Assembly (NCBI GenBank): GCA_034509735.1
Contig: JACGWO010000005.1
Coordinates: 19,829,264 to 19,893,263, forward strand
Length of the DNA: 64,000 nt
Origin: Sesamum alatum
Taxonomy: Eukaryota; Streptophyta; Magnoliopsida; Lamiales; Pedaliaceae
Direction of reading: 5' to 3'
This document shows, in pieces, positions 1 through 11,897 of the stretch (position 1 is the first letter of the stretch; each line of letters opens with the position of its first letter). A program made the translations under genes and the position numbers. Below the pieces are notes generated by a model. The model saw nothing but the letters and a program-made list of their open reading frames with translations, had not been told where the DNA came from and searched no databases.

Positions 1-82
1 CCATAGCATTGAGGTAATCACCGGAATTGATTATGTGCAATATGTGTTAATGTGCTTCACATATATGCTTTATTTTCCTGTA
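1..82 (+). repeat. 3' end of copia 5' LTR (partial)
   Basis: The first 70 bases match 6942-7011 except at two adjacent positions. The primer binding site starts at 84. The LTR should therefore end between about 72 (TGCTTTA, against TGCTTCA in the 3' copy) and 82. The exact end is not fixed because the two copies diverge after position 70. Confidence 0.8.
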
Positions 83-83
83 G

Positions 84-96
84 TGGTATCAGAGCC
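84..96 (+). other. Primer binding site (initiator tRNA-Met type)
   Basis: TGGTATCAGAGCC is complementary to the 3' end of plant initiator tRNA-Met. This is the usual minus-strand primer of plant copia elements, and it lies just inside the 5' LTR. Confidence 0.9.
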
Positions 97-1480
97 ATTA
101 GGGCTTGTACTCGCTTTATATTGTAAAGAATGTGCGTATTTAATTTTATGCTATGGAACTATCTTATGAAGCATGAGATTATATATGTAATTAGCATGAT
201 ATGTTTTTACATATTGTACAAATTAGCATGTACAAACCCAATTGTTTCATGGAAAATTCGAACACATTTTTTTTACATGAGATCTGTGGGTTCTTTTGTA
301 GTTTTTCTATCATATGTAGTTTTTTTATGTAAAGATCACATGGTTAAATTTTGGTGGAAAATAGATGAATGGTTTATGAGGAAATCAAAACCCTAGTTCT
401 TGAAAATCGTTTTCTTTGGATAAAAAAACTGATCTGCATCTGTTGTTTTTTTCTGAATATTTTTGTGCTATGTTGTTGGGCATGAAAAAGAGGTTCGAAA
501 CGGTATATGATTCATCAAAAACGGCTTTAAAATGAGTAAGATATGGGTTTTCTATTTTTTCACCGGAAAAAGACCAGTCGCCGGAATACGGCGCCGGAAA
601 AACGTCCAGCGCCGAAGTTCAAAAAAAAATATATGTATTAGGGCTGACTGAGCGCGATGACCGCGCGCCAGCTGGCGCATGGCCAGCGCGGTGATAGGGC
701 GCCTGCTGCGCGCTGGCTTGCGCCAGCAGGGCTGAGCCGAGCCGAGCTGAGCCGGCATATCTTTTTTTTATTTTTTTATTTTTTCTGTTTTTCCTTTTTT
801 TTAGATTAAAAAGAAAACATAAATATTACCTAATCGAAATTTGACCTTTGTGAAATATTACCTTCATGTCATATTATTTTTCTAAGTGCAAGAATCATCA
901 GTATTTTTTTGTTGGGTGATTGTGTATGCCTTAGAAAATAATTTTTATGCATTTCTTGGTAATTGCATACTATGCCTATGAGTGTTTATTGTTTTATGGC
1001 ATGTGAATTGAAATTCGGGTGCTCATGAATAATGTGCATTCCTTTTAATTTTATGATTGAAATAATTTAAGAAGATGGTGATAATGCGGTACCCCCTTGG
1101 TTTTCTAGATTGATGTAGTAAGCCAAATATATGTATTGTATTTTACGGGACATGTATTCTGGGGCCCATTTTGAGGCCATGTATTTTATTTTGGAGATAT
1201 GTTTCGCTGATTATTACCATAGGCCATAAGATTATTTCAACATGAAGCACCAAATTCAATTCATCTTTATATTTTATGGAGGCATGTTTTATTGGACATA
1301 TGCAATTTTATTCTTGGATTGGTAATTTTTATTATGATCTTTAATTATTGTGGGAGATGATTACTAGCATGAATGCGAAATTTTCAATCCCACTGAATTA
1401 AAGAAAGTAATAAATTTTTACTTGGATCTAGAATAAGATCATAGCACATTACCTAATAAAAATGCGCATGTTATATAGCA
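97..1480 (+). other. Copia leader (untranslated), with a GC-rich palindromic island
   Basis: About 1.4 kb separate the primer binding site from gag. No open frame here resembles a known domain. The leader is AT-rich except for about 640-756, which is strongly GC-rich and contains a perfect 14-bp palindrome at 665-678 and further self-complementary blocks. This part of the transcript could fold strongly, which would fit a packaging or translation role. That is inference only. Confidence 0.6.
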
Positions 1481-2321
1481 ATGGAGACCGATATAGCTTT
1501 TTCTGACCTCCATGGTAGTGCCAAATTAGATGGCCAAAACTATGCAATGTGGCATAGAAAAATTCAGTATTTTCTGCATCCCAAAAAGATTCTTGAGCAT
1601 CTCACAACTAGCATGCCTGAGCCAGTGGAGCCTGAAAATGAACAAACTGCCCAATATCGTCGCGAACTGGACGCGTACAATAAGTGGCGGGATCAAGATT
1701 TGAGTGCGCGCTTTACTATGCTAAGCTGCATGCACGATAATCTGATCCGTGAATATGAGAAATATTCAACGGCTAAAGAGTTATGGGAAGTTTTGAAGGT
1801 CACATATGGTAGTATGTGCTTGACCCAAAACACTCGATGATCCAACATCTTGATGTGATGAAGGATATGATTTGAGAACTCCAGAATGCCGGTACTGAAC
1901 TCAGTGATGAACAGCAAGTTCTGGCAGTCCTTAGGTCGCTACCTGAGCAGACTTGTGGACACTTGAAGATGGTGCTAACGCACAATGAGCAAATAAAAAC
2001 GTTCGAAAGTGTCACCAATCATTTGAAACTTGAGGCTGACCGTAGAGAAACTGAACGTGCTCACCAGGCTGCCCTAGTTGCACATGCCGGTCAGCGTAAG
2101 CCCATAAAGGCAAACGTTGGAATAAACCGGCTGGTGCAAGACAGAGCCAGCCCCAAAGCCAAAGCTAGAACTTGGCCCCACAAGGTGACAAGGCTATGAA
2201 GAGTCGCCGAGGAAAACAGGGTGGAAAGAAAAAACGTGACAAAGGCCAAGTGCTATAACTGTTAAAAGATGGGCCACTTTGCTCATGATTGCACTGAGCT
2301 AAAGAAGGTTAGTCCTAACCC
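1481..2321 (+). pseudogene. Copia gag, broken
   Basis: Gag is the nucleocapsid precursor that packages element RNA. The ATG at 1481 opens a 119-residue stretch of the copia gag type found in plants. It stops at 1838-1840 and continues in shifted frames (for example 1963-2199). The CCHC zinc knuckle is readable at 2251-2290 with correct CX2CX4HX4C spacing, but a TAA at 2263-2265 sits inside it, just after the second cysteine. The knuckle is therefore separated from upstream gag, and full-length Gag cannot be made. Confidence 0.85.
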
Positions 2322-2340
2322 CAGCTCTCCAAGTTCTTTT

Positions 2341-3486
2341 ATGTGCTCACAAGTTTTTGTGGATAATTCTCTCCTTGGTTGGATTGTAGATATAGGCGCA
2401 ATAAAACACGTGACAAAGGATCGAGCTGGATTTGTAGATTACCATCGAGTACCAGCATGCAGCCATTACATTGTTATGGGCGATGGCGCACAAGAGGAGG
2501 TCCTTGGAATTGGTTCATACCAACTCAAGCTCAGCACTGGGCGTGAGCTACTCCTTAGTGATGTGCAATATGCACCTAGCATTCGATGTAATCTACTTTC
2601 AATTACAACATTGATGGAACATGGTTTTTCTTTTCTGTTTGAACAAATGGGTTTGTCTATTTACGTTGGTAAAGACCTCTATGGCTTAAGATTTATGAAT
2701 AATGATTTTTTCATGCTAGAATTAGCCAATGAATGTGTTTCTTACATTGTTTCTTCTGTTGATAATATCTTTATTAATTGGCATGCGAGATTGGAACACA
2801 TAGGACAAGAAAGGATGACTAGGTTAGCTCGAGAAGGCCTATTAAGTTCTCTCGCTAAAGTCAACCTTCCTCCTTGTGAACCATGTTTGGCGGGAAAAGC
2901 CTGCCAAAAGCCTTTTGGGAAGGCTAAGAGGGCTACTCACTCCTTAGAGTTAATCCACTCACATATGCGGGCCAATGAATGTGAGAGCACGTCACGGTGC
3001 ATATTATTTTCTCACTTTCATTGATGATTATTCGCGCTATGGGTCAGTATATCTCCTATCTCACCGTTCAAAAGCGCTTGCTTGTTTTAAGCGATTCTTA
3101 GCAGAGGTTGAGAATCAACGAGATACGAACCTGAAAGTTCTAAGAACTGACAGAGGGCGAGAATATCTTTATGATCAATTCAAGAAATTTGTGAGGAAAA
3201 AAGAATCATACGGAAATTAACGATTCCACATACTCCGTAAAAAAATGGGGTTGCAGAGAGAAGGAATCATACACTTCTGGAAATGGCCAGATCAATGATG
3301 GCGCAAGCAAATCTGACAATATCATTTTGGGGAGATGCAATTTTGACTGCTACCTACATCTTAAACTGTGTGCCCTCCAAATCTGTTCCTTCGACTCCCT
3401 ATGAATTATGGCATGGCAGAAAGCCTAACTTAGAAGGCTTACGCCCATGGGGGGTCGGCATGGTTTGTTCACAGTACCTCTCATAA
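2341..3486 (+). pseudogene. Copia protease and integrase, broken
   Basis: The aspartic protease active site reads Asp-Ile-Gly at 2389-2397, where copia proteases have Asp-Ser/Thr-Gly, so cleavage is probably lost. From about 2780 there is the pre-integrase HHCC zinc region (His...His, then CEPC near 2876). The integrase core follows in another frame from 2975, with the aspartates of FIDDYSRYG and LRTDRGREY. After a gap near 3220, the catalytic Glu stretch before MARSMM lies at about 3245-3295. At least two frame changes separate these pieces. In life the product cuts the polyprotein and inserts the cDNA. Confidence 0.88.
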
Positions 3487-3496
3487 GTATGGGAAA

Positions 3497-5411
3497 TTGG
3501 GTCCTAGAGCCATCAAACTTATCTTTATAAGATATTGTGAGCACTCTAAAGGCTATGTGATGTATGGTGAACACCCTGATAGAGGAATGACAGAAATTGA
3601 GCCCCGCGATGTAGATTTCCTTGAAAAGGATTTCTCGAGCATAAGTGAATTCAAAGGGAATCTTGAACTATATGAGTTATGAGATCCTCAAGACGGCGCA
3701 TCTATCCCTGGCGAGGGTGGAGTCCACACTCTTACCCAGCACTTGACGGGAATGATGAAAGCGACCCCAAATTAAGTGGGAGTTGTTCGCTAGAGGAACA
3801 TAACTCTCAAAATCCACATATGCGAAGAAGCAAAAGGGGAGGAATACATCGTCGTCGATATGAGATCGAGGGGGAAGCCTTTGTATGTGCTTCTATAGAT
3901 GTGGATGAACCAGCTACTTACGAAGAAACTGTGACTTCACAGAATGCAAAAAGAGTGGATAGTTGCAATGGAAGAAGAGATGTGCTCTATGGCTAAGAAC
4001 AATGTTTGGGAGCTAGTTGATCTTCCAGCTGGGCGTAAGACCATTGGGAACAAGTGGGTTCTATAGGTCAAACATAAGGCAGATGGAAGCATCGAAAAAT
4101 TGAAAGCTCGATTGGTGGCGAAGGGTTATACCCAACGAGAGGGTGTAGACTATGAAGAGACGTTCTCCCCAGTGGTGAGATTTGCCTCTGTTCGCCTACT
4201 CCTAGCCATTGTCGCCCACCTAGATTTGGAACTGTTCCAGATGGATGTAAAGACAGCATTTCGCAATGGAGAACTGGATGAGGAGATCTTCATGGATCAA
4301 CCTGAAGGTTTTCGGGAAATGGGATGTGAAGGCAAAGTGTGTCGCTTAAAATGTTCCATTTATAGCCTGAAACAATCATGCAGGTAGTGGTACTATCGAT
4401 TTCATCGAGCTATCACCTTGATAGGCTTCACGATGGTTGAGGAGGACCATTGTCTGTATGTCAAAAGAAGTGGAAAGAAGTTTTTGATTCTTGCACTGTA
4501 TGTGGACAACATTTTGTTGGCAGGAAATGACATGAAAATGATTGTCGCCACTCAGAAGTGGCTGTCCTCAACATTTGAGATGAAGGACATGGGAGAAGTT
4601 GAGTACATACTTGGTGTTAAGATACACCGAGATCGCTCTAGGAAACTTTTGAGCTTGTCTCAAGAGACTTATATCAAAAGGATCATAGAGCGGTTTCGTA
4701 TGCACAATGCCAATCCTGTCGACACACCCATGGACAAAAGTTGTGTTCTTAGCAGAGAATTGTGCCCTAAGACAGAAGAAGAGAAGAAACGCATGGTTAA
4801 GGTTCCATATGCTAGCGTTGTAGGAAGTTTGATGTACGTTATGATGTGTACTTGACCAGACCTGTGCTTTGCAGTTGGAATGGTGAGCAGGTATCAAAGT
4901 AATCCTGGACTCGACTACTGGGTAGCGGTCAAGAGGATACTCAGATATCTAAAAGGAACAAGTGATCTGGCTTTGACCTACCATAGGGGAAGTTTAAAGT
5001 TGGTTGGCTACAGTGATGCTGATGGATCAGCGGACAGAGATGAACGCTTATCCACATCGGGATATGCATTCTTGTTAGGAGGTGCTGCTATCACTTGGTG
5101 CAGCAAAAAACAAGCCTGCATCTCTTTGTCCACAATGGAAGCAGAATATGTGGCTTGTACATCAGCGGTCCAAGAGGCTATATGGCTGAGGAGATTCCTC
5201 AAAAGTCTGCACATTTCGGCACACGTTGATAATGCTATTGTAATCTATTGTGATAACACAGCCGCCATAGCATATGCGAAGGACCCCAAGTACCATGGCA
5301 GGACTAAGGCATATTCCTACTACTGATATGATAGTAGATCCTTTTACTAAACCTTTGCGTAGAGACGCATTTCAAAGGTATGTGAGTAGTATGGGACTGC
5401 GTAGGATTTAA
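3497..5411 (+). pseudogene. Copia reverse transcriptase and RNase H, broken
   Basis: The RT starts near 3990. It contains the [21 protein letters not shown] block (from 4103) and the QMDVKTAF block. A TAG follows at about 4385. The catalytic box reads YVDN instead of YVDD, with Asp to Asn at 4508-4510. Another stop lies near 4853. RNase H follows, with SDAD at about 5010, the METEY-like Glu block and CDNTAA. Close to the end, the frame jumps from GRTK to the normal C-terminal HIPTTDMIVDPFTKPL, suggesting a small deletion near 5310. The last codon of that end is TAA at 5409-5411. Replication activity is not expected. Confidence 0.9.
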
Positions 5412-6329
5412 GTTTTGAGCCTGCAAGAACATTTTTTATTATAAGAATATATGATTCTTGTGTCGTTAGAGTATTGTGTCTATATATATGTGTGAATGTC
5501 ACCAGGCTTAGATGGACCCACTCATACGGGTAATCTCCCTGGCGCTATGATAGCGAGCAGGATGAGGCTTAGAAAGGATCACTTCGCATAAATAAGTCAT
5601 GCGAATAATCGCCTTCACGCTTTAAGAGCGATGGAGGTTAAACATATAACCAAGGCCGCCTTAGCTAAAGAGCTAGGATGAGACCATGCGTGATCGACTA
5701 TGAAGTATGTCCAAACTTCATAAAAGCCTGTTTACAGCTGAACGTGCGAACCACTAGAAGATATCAAGAGGGTAACTGTCTGGTGATACGCAGTTTAGGC
5801 GCTTGGAAAGCGACTGAACTCAGGTTCATGTGATGTTAAGAGCAGTGACATGCCCAAGTTGAGTGGGAGCTCCATCATAGCATGTAATCATACTGCATGT
5901 GCGTTAAGACGACCTACTATGGGGAGTGACTGAATAGGTCCCGGCTTTGTCACTGTGTGAGCCCATACAATTCCTTGTACCCTTTGGGAGTCAGGACCAT
6001 GTCATGACGCGTAAGCTTGATGATGCTACTTTAGCATGCTTTCCAATGGCCACGAGTGATACGGTATGTCGGAGCATGTCTAGGAAAGTTGTCAAGGCCA
6101 AACTGATTAATGTGAGAGGCTGAGGAAGAACCAAGTTGGTGATGCACTTATGTTCTATTGTTCATAGCCCGAGCGACTTAGTCAGAATATGTCTGACTAG
6201 TCATGAACGTAGAAGCATATCTGAAAGGGTCAAGCATGCTCTATTTGTTCAGGGATCTAAAGATGCTTGATCAAGTGTGTCCACGAGGTTTGGGGCACAC
6301 AGCGAGTTTCTTTTGGAGTTGATGAGTTA
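5412..6329 (+). other. Copia 3' untranslated region
   Basis: No gene is visible in these 0.9 kb. A polypurine-like GAGTGGGAG at about 5863-5871 resembles the copia polypurine tract, which normally sits directly before the 3' LTR. If it is the true tract, the LTR starts near 5874. No TG start is seen there, and TGTTAG at 6330 is the better LTR start. Confidence 0.5.
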
Positions 6330-7013
6330 TGTTAGTATTGGTGATAACTTAATATAACTCTCCTCATGTTTTCTCTTTTCTCGCTTGCTCGCACACCTTA
6401 CTCCCTGTATGAAAGAGGGGATGGGAGATGAGATATTTTGGATTAGAGAGGCTATGTCAAATATGTATGAGCGAGAGATATTAAATATCATCCATATTTC
6501 ACAAGAGTTTGATGTCTCCCAAAACTCCTGGTTAGGGAGGACTCTTCTTGTGTGAAGAGTCTGTAGTCCCCTACAGTTTGTATTAGGGCTGGACTCCTCT
6601 CTTGTACACCTATTAATAGGGTGCTCCTATGGAATGACAAACACAATTACTATTCGAAGTACACTCTCCCAAAGCCTCTCGCTGAATGTTCTCTCTATTC
6701 TCTCTTCGAGTATCACCAAAAGTCTCCGGGGGTTTAAGGCGTATAAACTCTGGTGGATAGCTCTGATAGCAATCTACGTGGAGTGAGAGAAGGGCGATCG
6801 TGACAAGGAAGAGAAGGGACATGCTAGGAGATACGTGGATTTGTAGGGCCTGCTTTGCAGATCCAAGAGATCGTAGGAAGCTTGTAGACGAGCCACAAAG
6901 ATCCGGGTGTCACAAAATTAATTCCGCTGCGTGCTGACATACCATAGCATTGAGGTAATCACCGGAACCGATTATGTGCAATATGTGTTAATGTGCTTCA
7001 CATATATGCTTCA
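6330..7013 (+). repeat. Copia 3' LTR
   Basis: The right end is fixed by the match of 6942-7011 to bases 1-70. TGTTAG at 6330 is a plausible start, giving about 684 bp bounded by TG...CA. Inside are a TATA-like TATTAATAGG at 6611-6620 and a following region suited to transcript start. The left border is uncertain because only 70 bases of the 5' LTR are in the window. Confidence 0.6.
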
Positions 7014-7023
7014 TAGCTGGCCT

Positions 7024-7235
7024 TGGAAAAAAAATGACAAAGTTCCCCCAAGTAAATCTTTTAGCAAACTCAGCAACAAAAGAAAAAATCAATGTTAATA
7101 TCAGCAACGAACTAATTATCAAGTAAATATTTTGACTGCTAGTTTGTTGCTATTGCAAATTAGCAACGAATACCACATTTTTTTGCAAAGAATTTATATT
7201 GCTGCCAATGACATTATTTTTTGTAGTATGTCAAT
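7024..7235. mobile_element. Possible CACTA-type terminal scrap
   Basis: The stretch ends in TTTTTTGTAGTATG, close to the TTTTTTGTAGTG end of CACTA elements. It holds repeated AGCAACGAA and TTGCAA words, which also occur in the CACTA end at 23430-23470. It directly follows the copia LTR and may have clipped it. No matching opposite end or target duplication is visible. Confidence 0.3.
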
Positions 7236-7456
7236 TGTCAAGGATCAAGCCACTTACACATATGATGGTCCTGATAGTTTGGTAACATGCCGGACGAGAC
7301 TGGAGACATGATCGGTGTATAATATTTTAGTAATATTAACGCTTACATTTGAGATGAGACTCTTACGGGGTTGAGTTGTTATAGTGAATTTCACTATTTC
7401 ATTGAGACTGACATAGAGTCGAATGGATATTTTGGTCTACTGATATATAATAATTA

Positions 7457-7680
7457 ATTACAAATATAAGTTACTTTATCATAAAACATTCTCTCTTTAT
7501 TTTTAAACTATTCATCTTTTAATTAACATCTAAACACCATTTAGTTTTACTAGTAGTTAAAAAATTCTATTACAAATATAAGTTATTTTATCATCAAACA
7601 TTCTCTCTTTATCTTTAAACTATTTATTTTTTTAATTAACATCCAAACACCAATTATTTTTACTAGTAGTTAAAAAAAAT
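7457..7680. repeat. Tandem duplication, unit about 112 bp, two copies
   Basis: The unit starts at ATTACAAATATAAGTTA (7457) and again at 7569. Both copies run through the same AT-rich words to TTTTACTAGTAGTTAAAAA. There are scattered mismatches, so the duplication is not recent. Confidence 0.85.
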
Positions 7681-7944
7681 CGGTAAAGGGGACTTTTGCA
7701 AGAAAAGACAAATGCATGCACGGACAATCTTGTTCCCTTGGATTCGCACCCTACAAATGTTGGATTGCTCCGTCCTATTGACTTTTTCGCTGCCTTTAAC
7801 GTGTAATGAAGTTCGAATTTTCAAAGAAGGGACTGCCTCCTGGCGTTTTCTCAACTCGTATGCTTTGGACCGTCATCAGATAGAAGTTTCACATCTTTTA
7901 GTTCTCTATTTTATGAAATTTTCAAACAGTTCAAAATGAAAAAA

Positions 7945-8196
7945 TTGGGCACATTTAATCTTATCTTTTACGAAATTTTTAAAATTATCCAAAAAATAGA
8001 AAATTCGATACATTTAGTCCGGTATATCGCGTAAAGCAGAAAACTAAATGTATCGAGGTTTTTCAGTTTTTGGACCATTAAGGGCTAAATGTGTTGAGTT
8101 TTTTCAATTTCGTGACTATTTTGAAAATCTTGTAAAGCATGTGACTAAATATGTTGAACCCCATATTCTATCGAACTAAAGTGTAATTTTGCCCAA
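7945..8196. repeat. Inverted-repeat element with central hairpin
   Basis: The ends are TTGGGC and GCCCAA. The middle holds a perfect 14-bp inverted repeat, TCGATACATTTAGT at 8005-8018 and its complement at 8043-8056, with a 24-nt loop. This suggests a small MITE or foldback element. No target duplication was found. Confidence 0.45.
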
Positions 8197-9452
8197 TGTT
8201 TGATAAGAATATATTGAGTATCAAATTCACCCTTATCTATAATTTACTACTAAATGAAGGTCGGTTAGTAATTCATCGGTCCGGAATAAGCGGTTTGATT
8301 GTTTGTTCGATTTTGATAGCGTGATAGTATAATCCAGCTCTATCTCATATTTTACCTAACAGGATGAACATAAATAAAATTATTAATCTATCATATCCCA
8401 CATTTTATCCGATCGTGCCATATCAACCATTTATCATACTTACAGTATTTGTTATATTGAATTAAAATTAGCGATATGCTTTAATTGTTTTTTATATTTC
8501 ACATAAATAGAAATTATTGTGAGAAACACTATATCGTAGTTCATCTTTTAACTATCTCTCTGATTTCATTTCCCCTCAATTTAAGTATTAACTTGCTAAA
8601 TGCATTCAATTAAATGAAAATTAATTGATAACCACAATAATATATTTTTTGGCACTATTGTTGTGAGGGATTATCGTTTTTCACAAAATTTCACCATTTC
8701 AACCACTGTTACTTGATCTCTTCTCTGAGTTTTCTTATTTCTCAATATACTTTGTCTATTTTTTATTATTTTCTTTAGTTTCCAGTTGGCTTTTATATTT
8801 TATCATATTATTTTTAGTATGTTAGATACTTGTAGGTCGACTTCAGGCTCTTTTCTTCACAGTTGTGTTTGGATTGATTGTTTTTGGAACTAATTAAGGA
8901 TTTCAAATCCATACTAAATCCACTATACATATTTCGACCATGTAGGGTAAAATTATTTTTTTTCGATCTCCGACAATTGAATTCAATTTCAAAATAATTC
9001 TTATTTTTTCAATTAATTTCAAATTAATTCCCCAATCGGTCATTTTTCCATAATACCCTTATAATTTTTTTAATAGAAAATCATTATAGTCCGTAACTTT
9101 TCATTTTCAATTGAAATTTGGTCCCTCGCACATAAATTTTGCAAAATATAACCATTTGGCAGTATTTACATTGGGCAGTATTCAAATAATAACTTGATCA
9201 ATGACAATATAAATATATTTTTGTGGATGTAATGAACTTCTTGCACTTTTAATATAAAAGAACACTTGTAAATAAATTGGAGAAATAATTAAATAAAAAT
9301 TATTGCAAAAATTTATAAACAAAAAAGCTTTCGATTTATATGTGAAAATATATAAAAGGCTGAGAGGATAATTTTGGCAAAAGTTCAAAAGCTATAATGT
9401 TATTGAATTTTCGCCATCTCAGCCGAGTAGAGTCGTCTATATAATTATGTTG
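8197..9452. other. AT-rich intergenic DNA
   Basis: No gene, RNA or recognisable element is seen. Short open frames here are AT-rich, with no recognisable domain. Confidence 0.6.
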
Positions 9453-9717
9453 TTTTTTTTTTATTTTTAAGCGATGAAATTTCATAAAATAAAAAACTGA
9501 CCGCAGCCAAGAGTCTTACAAAGACAACCAACAACTAACATAAGCAAAGACAAAAAAATTCTAAAGAACAAAACCAAGAGAACAGAGCCTACCAACTCAT
9601 AAAACAAAAAAAAGGCACCAACAAAAGCAATAAGCAATAGCAACAACAAGAGGCAACAGCTACAGCAATAAGCCACAGAAACCATGCCAAAGAAATCATC
9701 TGTAAAGTCCCAACAAA
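9453..9717 (-). other. LINE 3' UTR and poly(A) tail
   Basis: A run of ten T at 9453-9462 is the poly(A) tail of the minus-strand element. Between it and the ORF2 stop at 9718 lies a 255-bp untranslated stretch. The Cys/Leu-rich open frame in it is not a gene. Confidence 0.75.
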
Positions 9718-11897
9718 TCAGCTCCTCATGCGTCTCTGTACTCTTTGGAAATCATCCAGCCATCGAATAGCTCTTCTACAGACATCTAGAGAATCAAGAC
9801 TTTTCCCTTCCATGACCCTCTTACACCGCCGGTTCCAAATCGCCCAGCACAATACAAAAAACCTGCATTTATCTGCTTCAATCATCTGCTGAACAGCATG
9901 AGCAACCCAATCAACAGCTCCAGCATTCCAAACTGATACAACCTGCCAAGGTAAGTAAGATAAAGCCCACAATTGCCTTGCCGCCGGACAATCAAGAAAG
10001 ACATGCCGCAGACACTCCAATTCAGCACCGCACGCCAAACAACATGTATCCACCCCTTGCTTTCGTCGAGCTATCCTATCCATCGTCGGTAACACTTCCA
10101 TACACAACCGCCACATGAACACCCTAACCCTTGGAGGCACATTATTATCCCACACCGCTGACCATGCCAAACCAATACCCTCCCCCACACCAACCCCCAG
10201 CCCCGAAGATGAAGGAATACTCCTATCCCGCACCCTCATGATCTGTCTATAAGCACTCTTGACTGTAAAACGACCCGACTTATGAAAGCGCCATCTCCAA
10301 CCCCCCTTTCAACCCCACCATGACCACTCATCCTCTCACACCCTTCTCGTAACAGCCCCCGAGACGCCATAATACTCCGCCAAGTCCAAGAGGGACGAGG
10401 CCCCAACACACTCTCAAAGAAATTTCCATGCTGGAAGTATTTAGTACTCACAACCCTACTAAGAAGGGAATCCGGACGAGATAAAATACGCCACCCTTGT
10501 TTAGCAAGAAGAGCCAAGTTAAAATCACGTAAACTACAAAAACCCAAACCACCTTTAGCCAATGGACGACACAATGGACGGGTAATCCAATTATGACGTT
10601 GGCGGGCTGAAGCTGAGGTATGAAAAAATGGTATTCCCATCACCTTCTCTAAGCCAATGAGTTTTGCTACGTTGCTGCCAACTCAACATCTCTCTAGTAT
10701 GGAAATCCTCAATTTGCTTACCTAATAACAACATCTCCTGATGCTCCTCATATCCCAACAACCCTTTTTCTAATTGAGCATAGCGTTCCTCCATCTCCTT
10801 CACACGTTGTTTTGGCACAAGAAAATTCTCCCTATTCCATTGAAGCAAACGAACCCTACAGTTTTGGATACGGCCAAACAATCTGCTCCCCGGATCAGTT
10901 CCTACCTCAGCCATCCATGAATGTGCCACCACCCTATCACAATCCTCCCGTTGCAGCCACTTCGCCTCAAATCTGAATTGATACCTCCGACGTCGTCGTT
11001 GAGCAGCTCCTTCAGGGTCCCATTGAATCTCTAAAATAGCATGATCAGAGCATGGAGTAGACGTATGCCTAACCGTCGTAGTTGGAAACCTCGCACACCA
11101 CCTCGAATTCCTGCAAGCCCTATCGAGTCTAGCCCATACCGTATCCGGATGTCGCCTACGATTACACCATGTGTACTTACTCCCACAGAAACCCAGATCA
11201 GATAAATCAGCGCTGAGTAATGCACCCCTGAAATCCTCAGTCAGCCAACGTGGCCTCTGTGACCCTGTTTTTTCATGCTGATCTACAACCTCATTGAAGT
11301 CCCCCGCACACAACCACGGTGCATCTGATTGAGACCCCAAACGAACCAACTTTTCCCACACCACCTTCCTCCGACATGCTTCCGGCTCACCATAAAAACC
11401 TGTAAATCTCCAATTAGCCCCATTTCCGCCAGACAGCACATCAACATCTATGTGATTTGTAGAGAATGATCTTAACTGTACTACTATATCTTTCCTCCAA
11501 AAAAGCGCCAGACCTCTAGACAATCCTACTACAGGCACAGCTAAACCAAACATACCAAAGTTTATCCCCAGCTTCTGTTCCAGTCCAAACTATCAAGGAA
11601 GAGAGCTCCGCTTGTTTCGTCCTTTCAGGAGACGTTTCATCCCAATGAGCTGCTTGTGCGGTGTCGAAGGAAAGACCCTGGAGTAGAAGAATATGGAAAG
11701 GTTTCGAGGCCTTGATGAAAGGGCACAAGAGGCCAATGAAAAGAAAAAATAGCTCCGAATACTTTCTATTTAAAATGACCACTCTTCGTCTCAAACAGAA
11801 AAATCAGAAGAGGGGAAGAAACACGGACACAGTCCCTAAGTTTACGAATTGTCGACGCTCCCCCCAAACCCCGACAATTCCACATTATAATACTCAT
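9718..11897 (-). pseudogene. LINE ORF2: endonuclease plus zf-RVT tail, RT domain deleted
   Basis: ORF2 should nick the target DNA and reverse-transcribe the element RNA. The start ATG at 11897 opens with MWNCRGLG and an ETK motif, typical of the endonuclease N-terminus. After frameshifts, 11553-10591 carries the rest of an Exo_endo_phos fold: GDFNEV, LDRA and SDH. It then runs into the region before the RT (HWLREGDGNT...FFH), with a frame change in an oligo-T run near 10625. Immediately after HNWIT the sequence jumps to KGGLGF, which normally follows the RT. The RT itself, with its catalytic box, is absent. 10239-9718 holds the zf-RVT cysteine region. Confidence 0.88.

Larger units (their letters stand above)
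1..7013 (+). mobile_element. Ty1/copia LTR retrotransposon, decayed, 5' truncated by window edge
   Basis: The order is end of 5' LTR, tRNA-Met-type primer binding site, long leader, gag, protease, integrase, reverse transcriptase and RNase H, then 3' LTR. Integrase before RT places it in Ty1/copia. Bases 1-70 recur at 6942-7011 with two mismatches, which identifies the LTR pair. The coding region is broken by stops and frameshifts and has lost catalytic residues, so this copy cannot be autonomous. The left target duplication lies outside the window, so the insertion site cannot be checked. Confidence 0.93.

Noticed and set aside
5862..5872. GAGTGGGAG as the polypurine tract fixing the first copia 3' LTR start
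   Set aside because: No TG start follows it, and only 70 bases of the 5' LTR are available to test it. I kept 6330 as the best guess.
9482..9685. Cys/Leu-rich 67-residue minus-strand frame resembling a membrane protein
   Set aside because: It lies in the LINE 3' UTR between the ORF2 stop and the poly(A).
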